The notes: generated from the letters alone by a model not told the origin. A stretch of 64,000 bases of DNA from Clostridium sp. cel8 (GCF_014050525.1 NZ_JACGAG010000008.1:62001-126000); one strand, 5' to 3'; shown: positions 29,748 to 39,368, counted from the first letter of the stretch. Translations and numbers: made by a program.

Positions 29748-31550
29748 TTAAAAAGATATATTACTTATAAATTTTTCATTAAACTCATCATCTAAAGATA
29801 TATCAACTGTTTCTACAATATCTATTATATGGTTCATATTCGTTTTAGTGTTTTTGTTTGTTAAATACTCTACAGTTCCAAACATTGAGCTATTACCTAT
29901 AAACTCTACTTTATTTAAAAAACTTTTTGGTATAATTCCTATAGTTGAAGCATTATTAATGTCTATTCCATTTCCAAATCCTCCTGCCATATATACTTTA
30001 CTTATTTGATTATAACTGCAGCCAAATTTATTGACTAAAATTTCTATACCTGCTCTAATTGCAGATTTTGCCATCTGTACTTCCCTTATATCTTTTTGTG
30101 TAAAAATTATCCTCTTATTATTTGGGTCATCTTTAGTTATATTAATATAATTATTTTTAGATTTAGATTCATTGAATTTTCCACTTCTATCTATAATACC
30201 ATTTTTAAGCATTTCAGCAGTTAAATCTATAATGCCAGAACCGCATATACCAATTGGACTGTTATCTCCTATAGTACTGTAATTTATTTTATAGCCGGAT
30301 TTATCTTGTTGAAAATTTTCATTTATTTCTACATGTGAAATAGCTCCATCTACACTACCAACACCATTTTCTATATTAGCTCCTTCAAAAGCAGGTCCTG
30401 CAGCAGTAGACATGCAAAGTATTCTATCTTTATTACCTATTACCATTTCTCCATTTGTACCTATATCTATAAGCATACAAATTTCGTCTGAATTATAAAA
30501 ATTGCAAGCTATTATCCCTGATAGTATATCAGCTCCTATATAACTAGATATAGATGGTAAAATATGAACTTTACAATCAAGTAATCTATTCCTAAATAGT
30601 TCATTAAAATCAACTTGAACAAGATCATTTACAACACTTGTAAATGGATAAAATGCCATGGAATCACAAAAAAGTCCCAAAAGTAAATGTATCATTATAT
30701 TATTTGCTGAAATTGCAATTTTATATACATTATTTGAATCCACATTTGAATCTTCAATTAGCTTTTCAACACCTTCTATTATGTCATCTTTAACAGCTCT
30801 GCTTATATAGTACATGCCATTTTCCATACTGTACTGAATTCTCGATATAACATCTGCACCAAATTGCCTCTGAGAGTTTAAAACAGAAGTTGATCCTATT
30901 ATCTTTCCAGTAAATATTTCTATAATATTCATTGCAATTGTGGTAGTTCCAATATCAACTGCAATTCCATATATATCCGCTTCCTTTTCAGTTTTAAATA
31001 CATCTATTACTCTATCATCTGAGCATGTCATCCAAATTTTTTTACTTCCATAAATACAGTATTCATTTTGCTTTTTAGAGCTTTCATTTATCAAGGTCGA
31101 TAGTTTTTTTAGTGCTTTAAAGCTAAATGACATATTAGTATGAAGTTTTTGATTTATAACTCCCGTTAAACTTCTAGCCTTTGAAAAGTCTTCATCTATA
31201 TCAATGGGAATTTTTTTGTATTCTGGATTAACTTTAATTTTATCCCATTTGAAATTTTCCAATATAGAATAGTTTCTATCTTCAATTTCAGGTAGAATTA
31301 TAGTACAATCCCTTTTGCAGTAAGCTCTACAAGCTAAATATTCATTTTCTTCAAGATTAATATTTTCTTCATGTATCTTACTATAAACCTCACCTTCTTC
31401 AAGTTTAAATTTACATTTTCCACAACTTCCATGGCCATTACAAGGTGATGATATTTTAATATTATTTTCTATTAAATTTTGAAGTACAGTTTTATGTTCA
31501 TCACAATTTATAGAATAAGTAACACTCCCCTTTATAACTTTCAAATACAT
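29748..31550 (-). CDS. RACo-like [2Fe-2S] ASKHA-domain activator (DUF4445)
   Basis: The 600-residue protein has an N-terminal ferredoxin domain with C37, C43, C46 and C74 (C-x5-C-x2-C...C), a linker, and an ASKHA-type ATP-binding region starting YGIAVDIGTTTIAMNI (about 195) with IGTNGEMVIG and MAGGFGNGIDI further on. This is the layout of reductive activators that re-reduce inactive Co(II) corrinoid proteins using ATP. No corrinoid protein or methyltransferase lies in this window, so its partner must be elsewhere. ATG 31550 is behind AGGGGGAAG. It diverges from bdh. Confidence 0.82.
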   Translation of the reverse strand: MYLKVIKGSVTYSINCDEHKTVLQNLIENNIKISSPCNGHGSCGKCKFKLEEGEVYSKIHEENINLEENEYLACRAYCKRDCTIILPEIEDRNYSILENFKWDKIKVNPEYKKIPIDIDEDFSKARSLTGVINQKLHTNMSFSFKALKKLSTLINESSKKQNEYCIYGSKKIWMTCSDDRVIDVFKTEKEADIYGIAVDIGTTTIAMNIIEIFTGKIIGSTSVLNSQRQFGADVISRIQYSMENGMYYISRAVKDDIIEGVEKLIEDSNVDSNNVYKIAISANNIMIHLLLGLFCDSMAFYPFTSVVNDLVQVDFNELFRNRLLDCKVHILPSISSYIGADILSGIIACNFYNSDEICMLIDIGTNGEMVIGNKDRILCMSTAAGPAFEGANIENGVGSVDGAISHVEINENFQQDKSGYKINYSTIGDNSPIGICGSGIIDLTAEMLKNGIIDRSGKFNESKSKNNYINITKDDPNNKRIIFTQKDIREVQMAKSAIRAGIEILVNKFGCSYNQISKVYMAGGFGNGIDINNASTIGIIPKSFLNKVEFIGNSSMFGTVEYLTNKNTKTNMNHIIDIVETVDISLDDEFNEKFISNISF

Positions 31551-31577
31551 GGATCTTCCCCCTTTTTATTAAATATA

Positions 31578-31650
31578 ATTAAAATAATTACTAAGTTATA
31601 TGTTATAATAATTGTGATAATATAACAATTTATTTTATATAAATTATGAA
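31578..31650. promoter_or_regulatory. Dyad promoter/operator element shared with the ygiQ upstream region (copy A)
   Basis: The 21-base core TAAGTTATATGTTATAATAAT is identical to the copy upstream of ygiQ at 36807-36827. TGTTATA (31601-31607) and TATAACA (31621-31627) form an inverted repeat with a 13-base gap in both copies. It lies between the divergent RACo-like and bdh genes and holds a TATAAT. Confidence 0.65.
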
Positions 31651-31690
31651 GAATATTTATATAAATAATTTGGTAGAAGGAGCTGATAAA

Positions 31691-32869
31691 ATGCAAGATT
31701 TTGAGTTATATACGCCTACTAAAGTTATTTTCGGTAAAAATGCAGAATCAAAAGTAGGAGAACTTGTTAAATCTCAGAATTGTAAAAAGGTACTAGTTCA
31801 TTTTGGTGGACATAGTGCAAAAAAATCCGGTCTGTTAGATAGAGTTTTTGATTCATTAAATAAAGCTGGCATTGATTATGTAAGCCTTGGTGGTGTTGTT
31901 CCAAATCCTAGACTTTCTAAAGTATATGAAGGTATAGAACTCTGTAAAAAAGAAGGCGTTGATTTTATCTTAGCTGTAGGTGGTGGAAGTGTTATTGATT
32001 CTTCCAAAGCAATTGGCTATGGTATGGTTAACGATTGTGATGTATGGGATTTATACACAGGAAAAGCAGCTCCTACTGGTTGTCTACCTATTGGAGCAAT
32101 TCTAACTATAGCCGCTGCTGGAAGTGAAATGAGTAATTCTTCTGTAATAACTAATGAAGATGGTTGGCTTAAAAGAAGTTGCAATAGTGATTATGCCCGT
32201 TGCAAATTTGCTATAATGAATCCTGAATTAACATATACTCTTCCCCCATATCAAACATCCAGTGGATGTACAGACATTCTAATGCATACTATGGAACGTT
32301 ACTTTACTAAAGGCAGCACTATGGATATTACCGACAGCATGAGTGAAGCTCTCATGAGGACTGTAATAAAGAACTCAAAAATACTTGTTAAGGATCCTAA
32401 AAATTATAAAGCTCGTGCGGAAGTTATGTGGGCTGGAAGCCTTTCACATAATGGACTAACTGGTTGTGGTTCTATTGGGGATTGGGCATGTCATCAAATA
32501 GAACATGAACTTGGAGGAATGTTTGATGTTGCTCACGGAGCTGGCTTAGCTGCTGTATGGGGAAGCTGGGCAAGATATGTATATAAAACAAATCCTGCAC
32601 GATTTGCACAATTTGCAGTAAATGTTCTTGGAGTTTCCAATGACTTTAATGATCAGGAAAAAACTGCTCTAGCAGGAATAGAAGCAATGGAGGATTATTA
32701 TCACTCTATTAATATGCCTACTTCAATAAAAGAACTGGGAATAGACCTTACTGATGAGCAAATAGAAGAACTTGCTTATAAATGTAGCTTTAAAAAGACA
32801 AGAACTATTGGTGGTTTTAAGACTTTGAATTTTGATGATATTTTAGAAATATATAAAATGGCTAGATAA
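31691..32869 (+). CDS. bdh: Iron-containing alcohol dehydrogenase, butanol dehydrogenase type
   Basis: The 392-residue protein belongs to the group III Fe-dependent alcohol dehydrogenases of the YqhD/BdhA type, which reduce aldehydes such as butyraldehyde or acetaldehyde with NAD(P)H. It has VGGGSVIDSSKAIGYG (nucleotide binding), AAAGSEMSNSSVITN, and metal ligands in DILMHTMERYF and IEHELGGMFDVAHGAGLA. The ATG at 31691 lies 8 bases from AAGGAG; the longer frame from 31646 lacks a ribosome site. Substrate and cofactor preference cannot be decided from sequence. Confidence 0.92.
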   Translation: MQDFELYTPTKVIFGKNAESKVGELVKSQNCKKVLVHFGGHSAKKSGLLDRVFDSLNKAGIDYVSLGGVVPNPRLSKVYEGIELCKKEGVDFILAVGGGSVIDSSKAIGYGMVNDCDVWDLYTGKAAPTGCLPIGAILTIAAAGSEMSNSSVITNEDGWLKRSCNSDYARCKFAIMNPELTYTLPPYQTSSGCTDILMHTMERYFTKGSTMDITDSMSEALMRTVIKNSKILVKDPKNYKARAEVMWAGSLSHNGLTGCGSIGDWACHQIEHELGGMFDVAHGAGLAAVWGSWARYVYKTNPARFAQFAVNVLGVSNDFNDQEKTALAGIEAMEDYYHSINMPTSIKELGIDLTDEQIEELAYKCSFKKTRTIGGFKTLNFDDILEIYKMAR

Positions 32870-32877
32870 CATGAAAA

Positions 32878-32904
32878 GAGTGGTTTAATAAAATTAAACC
32901 ACTC
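32878..32904. terminator. Bidirectional terminator between bdh and yhjX
   Basis: A perfect 11-bp stem GAGTGGTTTAA / TTAAACCACTC with a 5-base loop lies between the convergent genes. TTTTC follows on the minus strand; the plus-strand tail is weaker. Confidence 0.65.
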
Positions 32905-32910
32905 TCTTGC

Positions 32911-34137
32911 TTAAGCTCTCTGCTTAACAGTTCTAAACACTTCAGTATTTCTATTCTTATTTTCAACTTTCTGTGGAGGATTTATCATAGCTATAATACC
33001 TATAGATATAATACACATTATTCCAACCACAACAAATGTACCCTTAAAACTTCCTATTACTGAAGATATTATTGATCCTGATATTGCTCCTATTCCAAAT
33101 CCTTGATATATTACTCCATAATTTTTTGTTTGATTTTCAACTCCAAAGAACTCTCCAACTATTGCAGGGAAAACTGTTATATTTCCACCAAAACAAAATG
33201 CTATTCCAGCAACACATGCAAAGAAGATTCCAAAATTTAAGTGTACAAAGCTTAAAGCTAACACCGAAATTGCTGTAACAGCAAATGTTATAAATATAAC
33301 TTTTAGTCCACCTATTTTATCTGACAAGGCACCTAAAATTATTCTTCCAGCTGTGTTAAATATTGCAACCATTGCAACTGCATTTGCTGCAGTAGACACA
33401 TTAAGTCCAACCATTTCTACCCCTATGTCTTTTACTACTCCTATTAAATAAAGTCCACTCATACATGCAGCAAAGAACATTATAAATAGTAAATAAGCTT
33501 CTTTTGTCTTTAGCATTTCTTTTACTGTAAAGCTATTTTTATTTGAAATTGAATTTAAATTTACAGATTTAACTTCTGCATCTTTTAAGAACTGAGCACC
33601 TATAACTATTAAAATCATAGCTATTATTCCCCAAATGAGGAATGTTTTTAAAACACCAGCAGAGTTTATCATACTTCCATTAATATATTTAAACAGTAAG
33701 CTTCCAGTTCCATAGGCACCAACTGAAAGTCCTGATATAATTCCTTTTTTATTTGGAAACCATTTTATACAATTTGAAAGAATAGTTATGTAAGCCATTC
33801 CATCAGCTGCTCCAACTACTATTCCTGCTGTAACATAAAGCATTACTATAGAATTTACTTTTGAACTTGCAATAAGCCCAATTCCCAGTAGTATTCCACA
33901 TATTGTTACTAATTTTTTTATTCCTATCTTTTCTTGAAGTTTTCCTGCAAATAACGTTGAAAAGGCTAAAGCAAAACTTGTAATTGAAAATGTCATAGAC
34001 ACTTTATTTAAATCCCAACCAAACATATTTACAAGGGGCTGATTGAATAAACTCCAAGTATAAATTGTTCCTAAACCCAATTGAGCAATCATTGATCCTA
34101 CTACTATTAACCAATTTTTTTCTTTTCCATTACTCAT
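32911..34137 (-). CDS. yhjX: OFA-family MFS transporter, YhjX-like (pyruvate-linked)
   Basis: The 408-residue, 12-helix protein belongs to the oxalate/formate antiporter family of MFS carriers. It closely resembles E. coli YhjX as I recall it: a TIYTWSLFN start, GKLQE, CIKWFPNKKGIISG, FFAACMSGLYLIGV, FGGNITVFPAIVGEFFG and KNYGVIYQGFGIG. In E. coli yhjX is the target of YpdA/YpdB, which responds to external pyruvate. The same pair of regulators lies just upstream here, with a matching operator. The transported substrate is probably pyruvate or a related acid, but this is unproven. Confidence 0.88.
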   Translation of the reverse strand: MSNGKEKNWLIVVGSMIAQLGLGTIYTWSLFNQPLVNMFGWDLNKVSMTFSITSFALAFSTLFAGKLQEKIGIKKLVTICGILLGIGLIASSKVNSIVMLYVTAGIVVGAADGMAYITILSNCIKWFPNKKGIISGLSVGAYGTGSLLFKYINGSMINSAGVLKTFLIWGIIAMILIVIGAQFLKDAEVKSVNLNSISNKNSFTVKEMLKTKEAYLLFIMFFAACMSGLYLIGVVKDIGVEMVGLNVSTAANAVAMVAIFNTAGRIILGALSDKIGGLKVIFITFAVTAISVLALSFVHLNFGIFFACVAGIAFCFGGNITVFPAIVGEFFGVENQTKNYGVIYQGFGIGAISGSIISSVIGSFKGTFVVVGIMCIISIGIIAMINPPQKVENKNRNTEVFRTVKQRA

Positions 34138-34185
34138 TTAACGCATCCCCCTAAATAATTTTGTAATCTCTTTTTTTCATTTCAA

Positions 34186-34214
34186 ATTATAATTCAATAG
34201 ATATAAAATCCTTT
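34186..34214 (-). promoter_or_regulatory. Activator-type promoter of yhjX
   Basis: On the minus strand a perfect TATAAT (34191-34186) has only AAAGGA at the -35 position 17 bases upstream. The YpdB-like site ends 9 bp further upstream. A poor -35 beside an activator site fits positive control. Confidence 0.6.
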
Positions 34215-34223
34215 AAATTCTGA

Positions 34224-34254
34224 ATGAAATGCCGTAAAAACTACATTAAATGCA
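34224..34254 (-). promoter_or_regulatory. YpdB-type operator upstream of yhjX
   Basis: On the minus strand TGCATTTAAT-N11-GGCATTTCAT is a direct repeat with an 11-base spacer. It matches the site described for E. coli YpdB at yhjX (two GGCATTTCAT-like half-sites with N11). The proximal half-site is an exact match. Confidence 0.8.
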
Positions 34255-34272
34255 TTTATGAATTAATTATTT

Positions 34273-34306
34273 GCACAAAAAAAGGAAAGCTTTTTTGGCT
34301 TTCCTT
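34273..34306 (-). terminator. Terminator after ypdB
   Basis: On the minus strand a 9-bp stem AAGGAAAGC / GCTTTCCTT is followed by TTTTTTT. It separates the ypdA-ypdB transcript from the yhjX promoter. Confidence 0.85.
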
Positions 34307-34328
34307 AAATCTTCTAAAAATAAGCTTT

Positions 34329-35051
34329 TTATATATGCATAAGCTCTCTAAATTTTTTTATATTGCTTCTACTTACGGGAATTTCCTGATTAATATCTTT
34401 AAGTTTTAAATTATAGGTATTATTAAACCATGGAATTATCTCTTTTATCTTATTTATATTAACTATATAAGATCTATGAGATTTGAAAAATTTATTTTTA
34501 GGTAGAGTAGTATAAAATTCTGATATACTACTATTAACTATGTATTCTTCTTTCTTAGTATATACAAAAGTCACCCTTTCTTTTGCCGTGCAATAATATA
34601 TATCATCTAAATCCACAACTATTATCTTTTCATTTTTCCACAAATTTATTTTGTTAATTACAGGATCTTCAAGGTTATTTTCTTTTGATGAATTATAGCT
34701 ACTTTCCAATTTATTCAGCATAGATATAATTCTACTTTCAGAATAAGGTTTTAATATGTAATCAAAAGCTTCTATTTCAAAAGCTTCAACTGCATGTTCT
34801 TTATATGCAGTTATAAAAACTATGTATGGTTTTTTAGAAAATTTACTTATATTTTGTGCTAATAAAACTCCATCTAGTGAAGGTATATTTATATCTAAAA
34901 ATATCACATCAACTTCATTTTGCTGTATAAATTTAAGTACATCTATTCCATCATCAAACTCATTCACTACTTCTATACTACTATAGTTTTTAATAAAATA
35001 TTTAAGTTCTTCTCTAGACAAGAATTCATCCTCTACTATTATAGCTTTCAT
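34329..35051 (-). CDS. ypdB: LytTR response regulator, YpdB-like (PyrR)
   Basis: The 240-residue protein has a receiver domain (1-120) with IIVEDEF and the phospho-acceptor D53 in IFLDINIPSLDG, and a C-terminal LytTR DNA-binding domain (about 135-240) ending SRSNIKKFRELMHI. Long stretches match E. coli YpdB as I recall it, for example SLDGVLLAQNIS, FITAYKEHAVEAFE and PWFNNTY. ATG 35051 lies 6 bases from AGGAGG; the ATG at 35057 is too close to that site. It overlaps the 3' end of ypdA by 26 bases. Confidence 0.93.
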   Translation of the reverse strand: MKAIIVEDEFLSREELKYFIKNYSSIEVVNEFDDGIDVLKFIQQNEVDVIFLDINIPSLDGVLLAQNISKFSKKPYIVFITAYKEHAVEAFEIEAFDYILKPYSESRIISMLNKLESSYNSSKENNLEDPVINKINLWKNEKIIVVDLDDIYYCTAKERVTFVYTKKEEYIVNSSISEFYTTLPKNKFFKSHRSYIVNINKIKEIIPWFNNTYNLKLKDINQEIPVSRSNIKKFRELMHI

Positions 35052-36711
35052 ATCCATCCTCCTTAATGTAAAACTCTACCTTCGTTCCTTTTTCAAGTCT
35101 ATTTATTATTAACCCTTCCCCATATATAAGTTTAAGTCTAAGATGGACATTATGTAGTCCTATTTTATTCTCTGGCATATCCTCTTTATAAAGCCTATCT
35201 ATTATCTCTTTGTCTATACCTACCCCGCTATCAACTATAGATATTTTAATTTTATTTTCTTCTACTTTTTTGACACTTATAGTTACAGTTCCTTTTCCTT
35301 TATCTTTTAATATACCATGAACTATAGCATTTTCAACTAATGGTTGTATTGAAAGACTTGGAATTTTTACAGCTACATCATCTATATCATATACAATATT
35401 AAGCTTATCACCAAACCTTGCCTTTTCTATCTCTATATAATCTTTTACTTGGCTCAATTCTTTGTTTATATCTATAAATTCATCATTAAGTTCTAAATTA
35501 AATCTTAGATAATTTGAAAGATTTATAATAAGTTCTCTTGCCTTATCTGGATTTATCCTTATTGATGATGTTACAGCATTTAACGCATTAAATAGGAAAT
35601 GTGGATTTATCTGAGTTTGCAAAGCTTTTATTTCTGCTTTATTAGCCATTTCTTTTATCTTTTCTATTTTTGAAACTTCCATAAGAGTTGATATTATTTG
35701 GGAAAGTCCTATGGCCAGTGTTTGAAGTGTATAGGTTATTTTATATTTCTTTGTATAATATATCTTCAGGGAACCTATGACTTCATTTTTCTCCTTTAAT
35801 GGTATTACAAGTGCTGATTTTAATATTCCACTTTTATCTTCAAAATCACTATTCTTTATTATTATCTTCTTCCTTTTTATAGCTTCTCTTGTTGTGTCTG
35901 TTATTATTTCATGTCCTATATTATAAAATTCTTCTCCAACACCAACATAGGCCAAAATATTATTTTTATCAGTTATTCCAACTGCATCTGCCTCTATATC
36001 ATTTTTTATTATTGTGCATATTTTATTTAAAGAATCGTTATTTATATTTCTAAAATATGGAAGAGTTTTGTTGGCTATATCTAAAGCAAGCTTAGCTTGT
36101 TTTGCTGCAATTTTTTCTTTATCATCCTCTACACTTTGTACCATGAGAACAATAAATCCTACACTTATCTGACCAAAGATCATGGGAATAGCTATTTTTG
36201 AAACAATATCAGCGCCTAGTGAATATGGTCTACTAAGTATTAATATTAAAATCATAGTAATAGTTTCACTAAGCATGCCAGCACCTATTCCAAATATCCA
36301 TCTATAGTTTCTCTTAACTTTTTTATTTATATATCCAGATACTATACCTGCAATTATACTACTTATAAGACATGGAAGAGAAGTTACTCCATGAATATCA
36401 ATTAAAAATCTATGTAATCCTGACACTAATCCCGTTACTATACCTATAACAGGTCCAAAAATAACTCCACCTGAAACTATGGTTATAGTTCTAACATTAA
36501 CTAAAGATCCCTCAACATTTAATCCTGTATAATTTGCTAAAATAGCAGACAAGATAAATACTAGTTCAATAACAATATAATCTTTTTTCTCGTAATTCTC
36601 TTTTAAAAATATCTCCCTAAAACTTTGCAATCTAGTTACTGCAAATATACATACTAATAGAAGCGCAGCTCTATCTACAAATTGCATTATGAGATTATAT
36701 GTATAATTCAT
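35026..36711 (-). CDS. ypdA: LytS-family sensor histidine kinase, YpdA-like (PyrS)
   Basis: The 561-residue protein has a 5TM-Lyt membrane domain (about 8-195, with VEGSLVNVRTITIVSGGVIFGP and GLHRFLIDIHGVTS), a GAF-like domain (about 220-345), a His_kinase domain with H371 in QTQINPHFLFNALNA and an HATPase domain (PLVENAIVHGILKDKGKG, GVGIDKEII). It aligns along its full length with E. coli YpdA as I recall it, including KQAKLALDIANKTLP and DYIEIEKARFGDKL. The known homologue senses pyruvate. It heads the ypdA-ypdB operon. Confidence 0.93.
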   Translation of the reverse strand: MNYTYNLIMQFVDRAALLLVCIFAVTRLQSFREIFLKENYEKKDYIVIELVFILSAILANYTGLNVEGSLVNVRTITIVSGGVIFGPVIGIVTGLVSGLHRFLIDIHGVTSLPCLISSIIAGIVSGYINKKVKRNYRWIFGIGAGMLSETITMILILILSRPYSLGADIVSKIAIPMIFGQISVGFIVLMVQSVEDDKEKIAAKQAKLALDIANKTLPYFRNINNDSLNKICTIIKNDIEADAVGITDKNNILAYVGVGEEFYNIGHEIITDTTREAIKRKKIIIKNSDFEDKSGILKSALVIPLKEKNEVIGSLKIYYTKKYKITYTLQTLAIGLSQIISTLMEVSKIEKIKEMANKAEIKALQTQINPHFLFNALNAVTSSIRINPDKARELIINLSNYLRFNLELNDEFIDINKELSQVKDYIEIEKARFGDKLNIVYDIDDVAVKIPSLSIQPLVENAIVHGILKDKGKGTVTISVKKVEENKIKISIVDSGVGIDKEIIDRLYKEDMPENKIGLHNVHLRLKLIYGEGLIINRLEKGTKVEFYIKEDGYESYNSRG

Positions 36712-36796
36712 ATAAATTTATCTTCCTCTCTCTAAATTTATAATATAAGTAAGTTTAATCACACTATAGTAAAAAATAACTTATGTTCAATAGAAT

Positions 36797-36866
36797 AAAA
36801 CAATTATTAAGTTATATGTTATAATAATCTTCATGATATAACAATTAATTTTTATATGAATAGGAA
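36797..36866 (+). promoter_or_regulatory. Dyad promoter/operator element shared with bdh (copy B)
   Basis: TGTTATA (36817-36823) and TATAACA (36837-36843) form the same inverted repeat and 13-base gap as copy A before bdh. The 21-base core is identical and similarity continues into the leader (TTTTATAT and a GATATTTA near the ribosome site). TATAAT is at 36820-36825. Confidence 0.65.
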
Positions 36867-36876
36867 GGATATTTAA

Positions 36877-38709
36877 ATGAAATTAAACAATAAGTTTCTA
36901 CCAATAAGTAGAGAAGATATGAAATTAGAAAATATAGACCAACTGGATTTTATAGTTATTACAGGAGATGCTTATGTAGATCATCCTTCCTTTGGTACTG
37001 CAATAATATCAAGAGTTCTTGAAAGCGAAGGTTTCAAAGTTGGAATAATAGCTCAACCAGATTGGAGGAGTGTTAAAGATTTTAAAAGACTAGGCAGACC
37101 AAAATTAGGATTTTTAATCAACTCAGGAAATATAGATTCCATGGTAAATCACTATACTGCATCAAAAAAGAAAAGACGCAATGATTTGTACTCGCCTGGT
37201 GGTAAATCTGGTTACAGACCTGACAGGGCAGTAATTGTATACTGTAATCGTGCAAGAGAAGCCTATAAAGATGTACCAATAATAATAGGTGGAATAGAAG
37301 CAAGCTTAAGAAGATTTGCACATTATGACTATTGGAGCAATAAAGTAAGAAGAAGTATTCTTTTAGATTCAAAATCCGATCTTTTAATATATGGCATGGG
37401 TGAAAAAACAATAGTGCAAGTTGCAAATTTATTAAAATATGGCATGAACATTCATAATATGAAAGATGTACGAGGTACAGTTTATTGTGAAAATGATAAA
37501 AGTAATTTAAAGGACTATATAGAACTTCCTTCTTTTGAAGAAAGTGCAGAAGATAAGATGTCTTTTGCAAAAGCCTATAAAATTGAATATTTTGAGCAAG
37601 ATGCAATAAATGGAAGAAGAATGATACAAAAGCACGGTGATAAATATATAGTGCAAAATCCACCTCAATTTCCTCTTACAGAAGCTGAAATGGATATGGT
37701 TTATGATCTTCCATATGCGAGAACATACCATCCAATTTATGAAAGTATGGGAGGTATTCCTGCAATACAAGAAGTAGAATTTTCTATAACAAGTCACAGG
37801 GGATGTTTTGGAGGATGCTCTTTTTGTGAACTTACATTTCATCAGGGAAGAACAATCCAAAATAGAAGTCAAGAATCTATAATTAAAGAAGCTAAATTAT
37901 TGACAACACTTAAAAACTTCAAAGGATATATTCACGATGTAGGTGGCCCAACAGCTAATTTTAGACACAAAGCATGTAAAATTCAAGAAAAAAATGGAGT
38001 ATGTAAAAACAGACAGTGCCTTTTCCCAACTCCATGCAAAAATCTTATAATAGACCACAGCGAATACCTAGATTTACTTAAAAAATTACGAAGTATTAAA
38101 GGTATAAAAAAAGTATTTATACGATCTGGCATACGCTATGACTATCTTATGTACGACAAGAATAATGATAAATTTTTTGACGAACTATGTAAATATCATA
38201 TAAGTGGCCAGCTAAAGGTTGCCCCTGAGCACATAAACAGCAATGTTCTTAGCCAAATGGGAAAACCTCCATTTAAAGTTTATAAAAAATTTGTAAAGAA
38301 ATATTTTGATATAAATAAAAAACTAGGCAAAAAGCAGTATCTTGTGCCATATCTTATATCAAGTCATCCAGGTAGCGATTTAAATGCTGCTATAGAACTT
38401 GCAGAATATATAAAACAGATGGGATATACCCCTGAGCAGGTACAGGACTTTTATCCTACACCAGGAAGTCTTGCAACAACTATATACTACACAGGAATAA
38501 ATCCTATTACTAATAAAAAAATATACACCCCAACATCTGAAAGGGAAAAACATATGCAGAGAGCACTATTGCAGTTTTCAATACCTAAGAACTATAATTT
38601 AGTTAAAAGTGCTTTAATAAAAGCAGGAAGAGAAGATCTTATAGGGAATAATAAAAAATGCTTAATTCCTTCCATTAAACCTAGAAAAAAATTTAAAAAG
38701 CATAAATAA
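36877..38709 (+). CDS. ygiQ: YgiQ family radical SAM protein (UPF0313)
   Basis: The 610-residue protein has an N-terminal cobalamin-binding-like part ([20 protein letters not shown]), then the radical SAM domain with the cluster ligands [18 protein letters not shown] (CxxxCxxC) at about residue 315, and a C-terminal YgiQ domain with YSPGGK-like and [13 protein letters not shown] segments and a lysine-rich tail. The reaction is unknown for this widespread family. Its promoter element is shared with bdh. The start is ATG 36877 behind AGGAAGG. Confidence 0.93.
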   Translation: MKLNNKFLPISREDMKLENIDQLDFIVITGDAYVDHPSFGTAIISRVLESEGFKVGIIAQPDWRSVKDFKRLGRPKLGFLINSGNIDSMVNHYTASKKKRRNDLYSPGGKSGYRPDRAVIVYCNRAREAYKDVPIIIGGIEASLRRFAHYDYWSNKVRRSILLDSKSDLLIYGMGEKTIVQVANLLKYGMNIHNMKDVRGTVYCENDKSNLKDYIELPSFEESAEDKMSFAKAYKIEYFEQDAINGRRMIQKHGDKYIVQNPPQFPLTEAEMDMVYDLPYARTYHPIYESMGGIPAIQEVEFSITSHRGCFGGCSFCELTFHQGRTIQNRSQESIIKEAKLLTTLKNFKGYIHDVGGPTANFRHKACKIQEKNGVCKNRQCLFPTPCKNLIIDHSEYLDLLKKLRSIKGIKKVFIRSGIRYDYLMYDKNNDKFFDELCKYHISGQLKVAPEHINSNVLSQMGKPPFKVYKKFVKKYFDINKKLGKKQYLVPYLISSHPGSDLNAAIELAEYIKQMGYTPEQVQDFYPTPGSLATTIYYTGINPITNKKIYTPTSEREKHMQRALLQFSIPKNYNLVKSALIKAGREDLIGNNKKCLIPSIKPRKKFKKHK

Positions 38710-38726
38710 AACACCATTTTAAGTAG

Positions 38727-39368
38727 CTATTTTTTTAGCTTTAAAAGAGCATATAAAAGTATACAGATAAAGCATAAATCACCAAATATGTTTTGTGGAA
38801 AAAGTACAACATCTATGATATATAGTAAATTTTCAGCTATAGTTACAAATGAAGCAACTGCAATCATATAAAATCCTAATTTATTAACATTAGATTTTTG
38901 AGAAAATATTATAGATCCAAATAATACAATTGTATTAAAAATTATAAAAATCCAATATATTGTGGTATTATTTTGGAACCTCATAGTGTATCCAAAATAA
39001 TCCACTCCTAAAATAACTGCAGTGTAATTGTACATAGTAAATACATAGACTGCAGTTACTATGCTTGATAGCAAAAATATATAGTTAAATTTTATGTAAT
39101 TTCTTCTCATAAATATATAAAACAATATAAATACAATAACAGGACCACACAATAAATTTAAAAAGTAAGGAACCTTTAAGATATATAAATGCAGCATACT
39201 ATGGGCAAGCAACAATATAATTACACTTATATATCTAATTAAAAATAATATAATAGAAATTCCACATATAATCTTAATTTTACTTGGAGAAAACTTATCT
39301 AAATAGAGCAAATACAATAGAAGTATAAAGATAACAGATATACTAAAAACATAAATATTAAATAACAT
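38727..39368 (-). CDS. Conserved-looking membrane protein of unknown function
   Basis: The 213-residue protein is almost wholly hydrophobic, with about seven predicted helices and short charged loops (MRRNYIKFN, FSQKSNVNKL). I do not recognise a family. It ends in LLKLKK. The ATG at 39368 lies 8 bases from GGGG; the in-frame TTG at 39374 is less likely. It is downstream of a lipid kinase gene in the same direction and convergent with ygiQ. Confidence 0.7.
   Translation of the reverse strand: MLFNIYVFSISVIFILLLYLLYLDKFSPSKIKIICGISIILFLIRYISVIILLLAHSMLHLYILKVPYFLNLLCGPVIVFILFYIFMRRNYIKFNYIFLLSSIVTAVYVFTMYNYTAVILGVDYFGYTMRFQNNTTIYWIFIIFNTIVLFGSIIFSQKSNVNKLGFYMIAVASFVTIAENLLYIIDVVLFPQNIFGDLCFICILLYALLKLKK

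Noticed and set aside
37118-37663. A 181-codon antisense ORF inside ygiQ
   Set aside because: It is a shadow of the conserved radical SAM gene; the translation is a low-complexity Leu/His/Tyr-rich mix.
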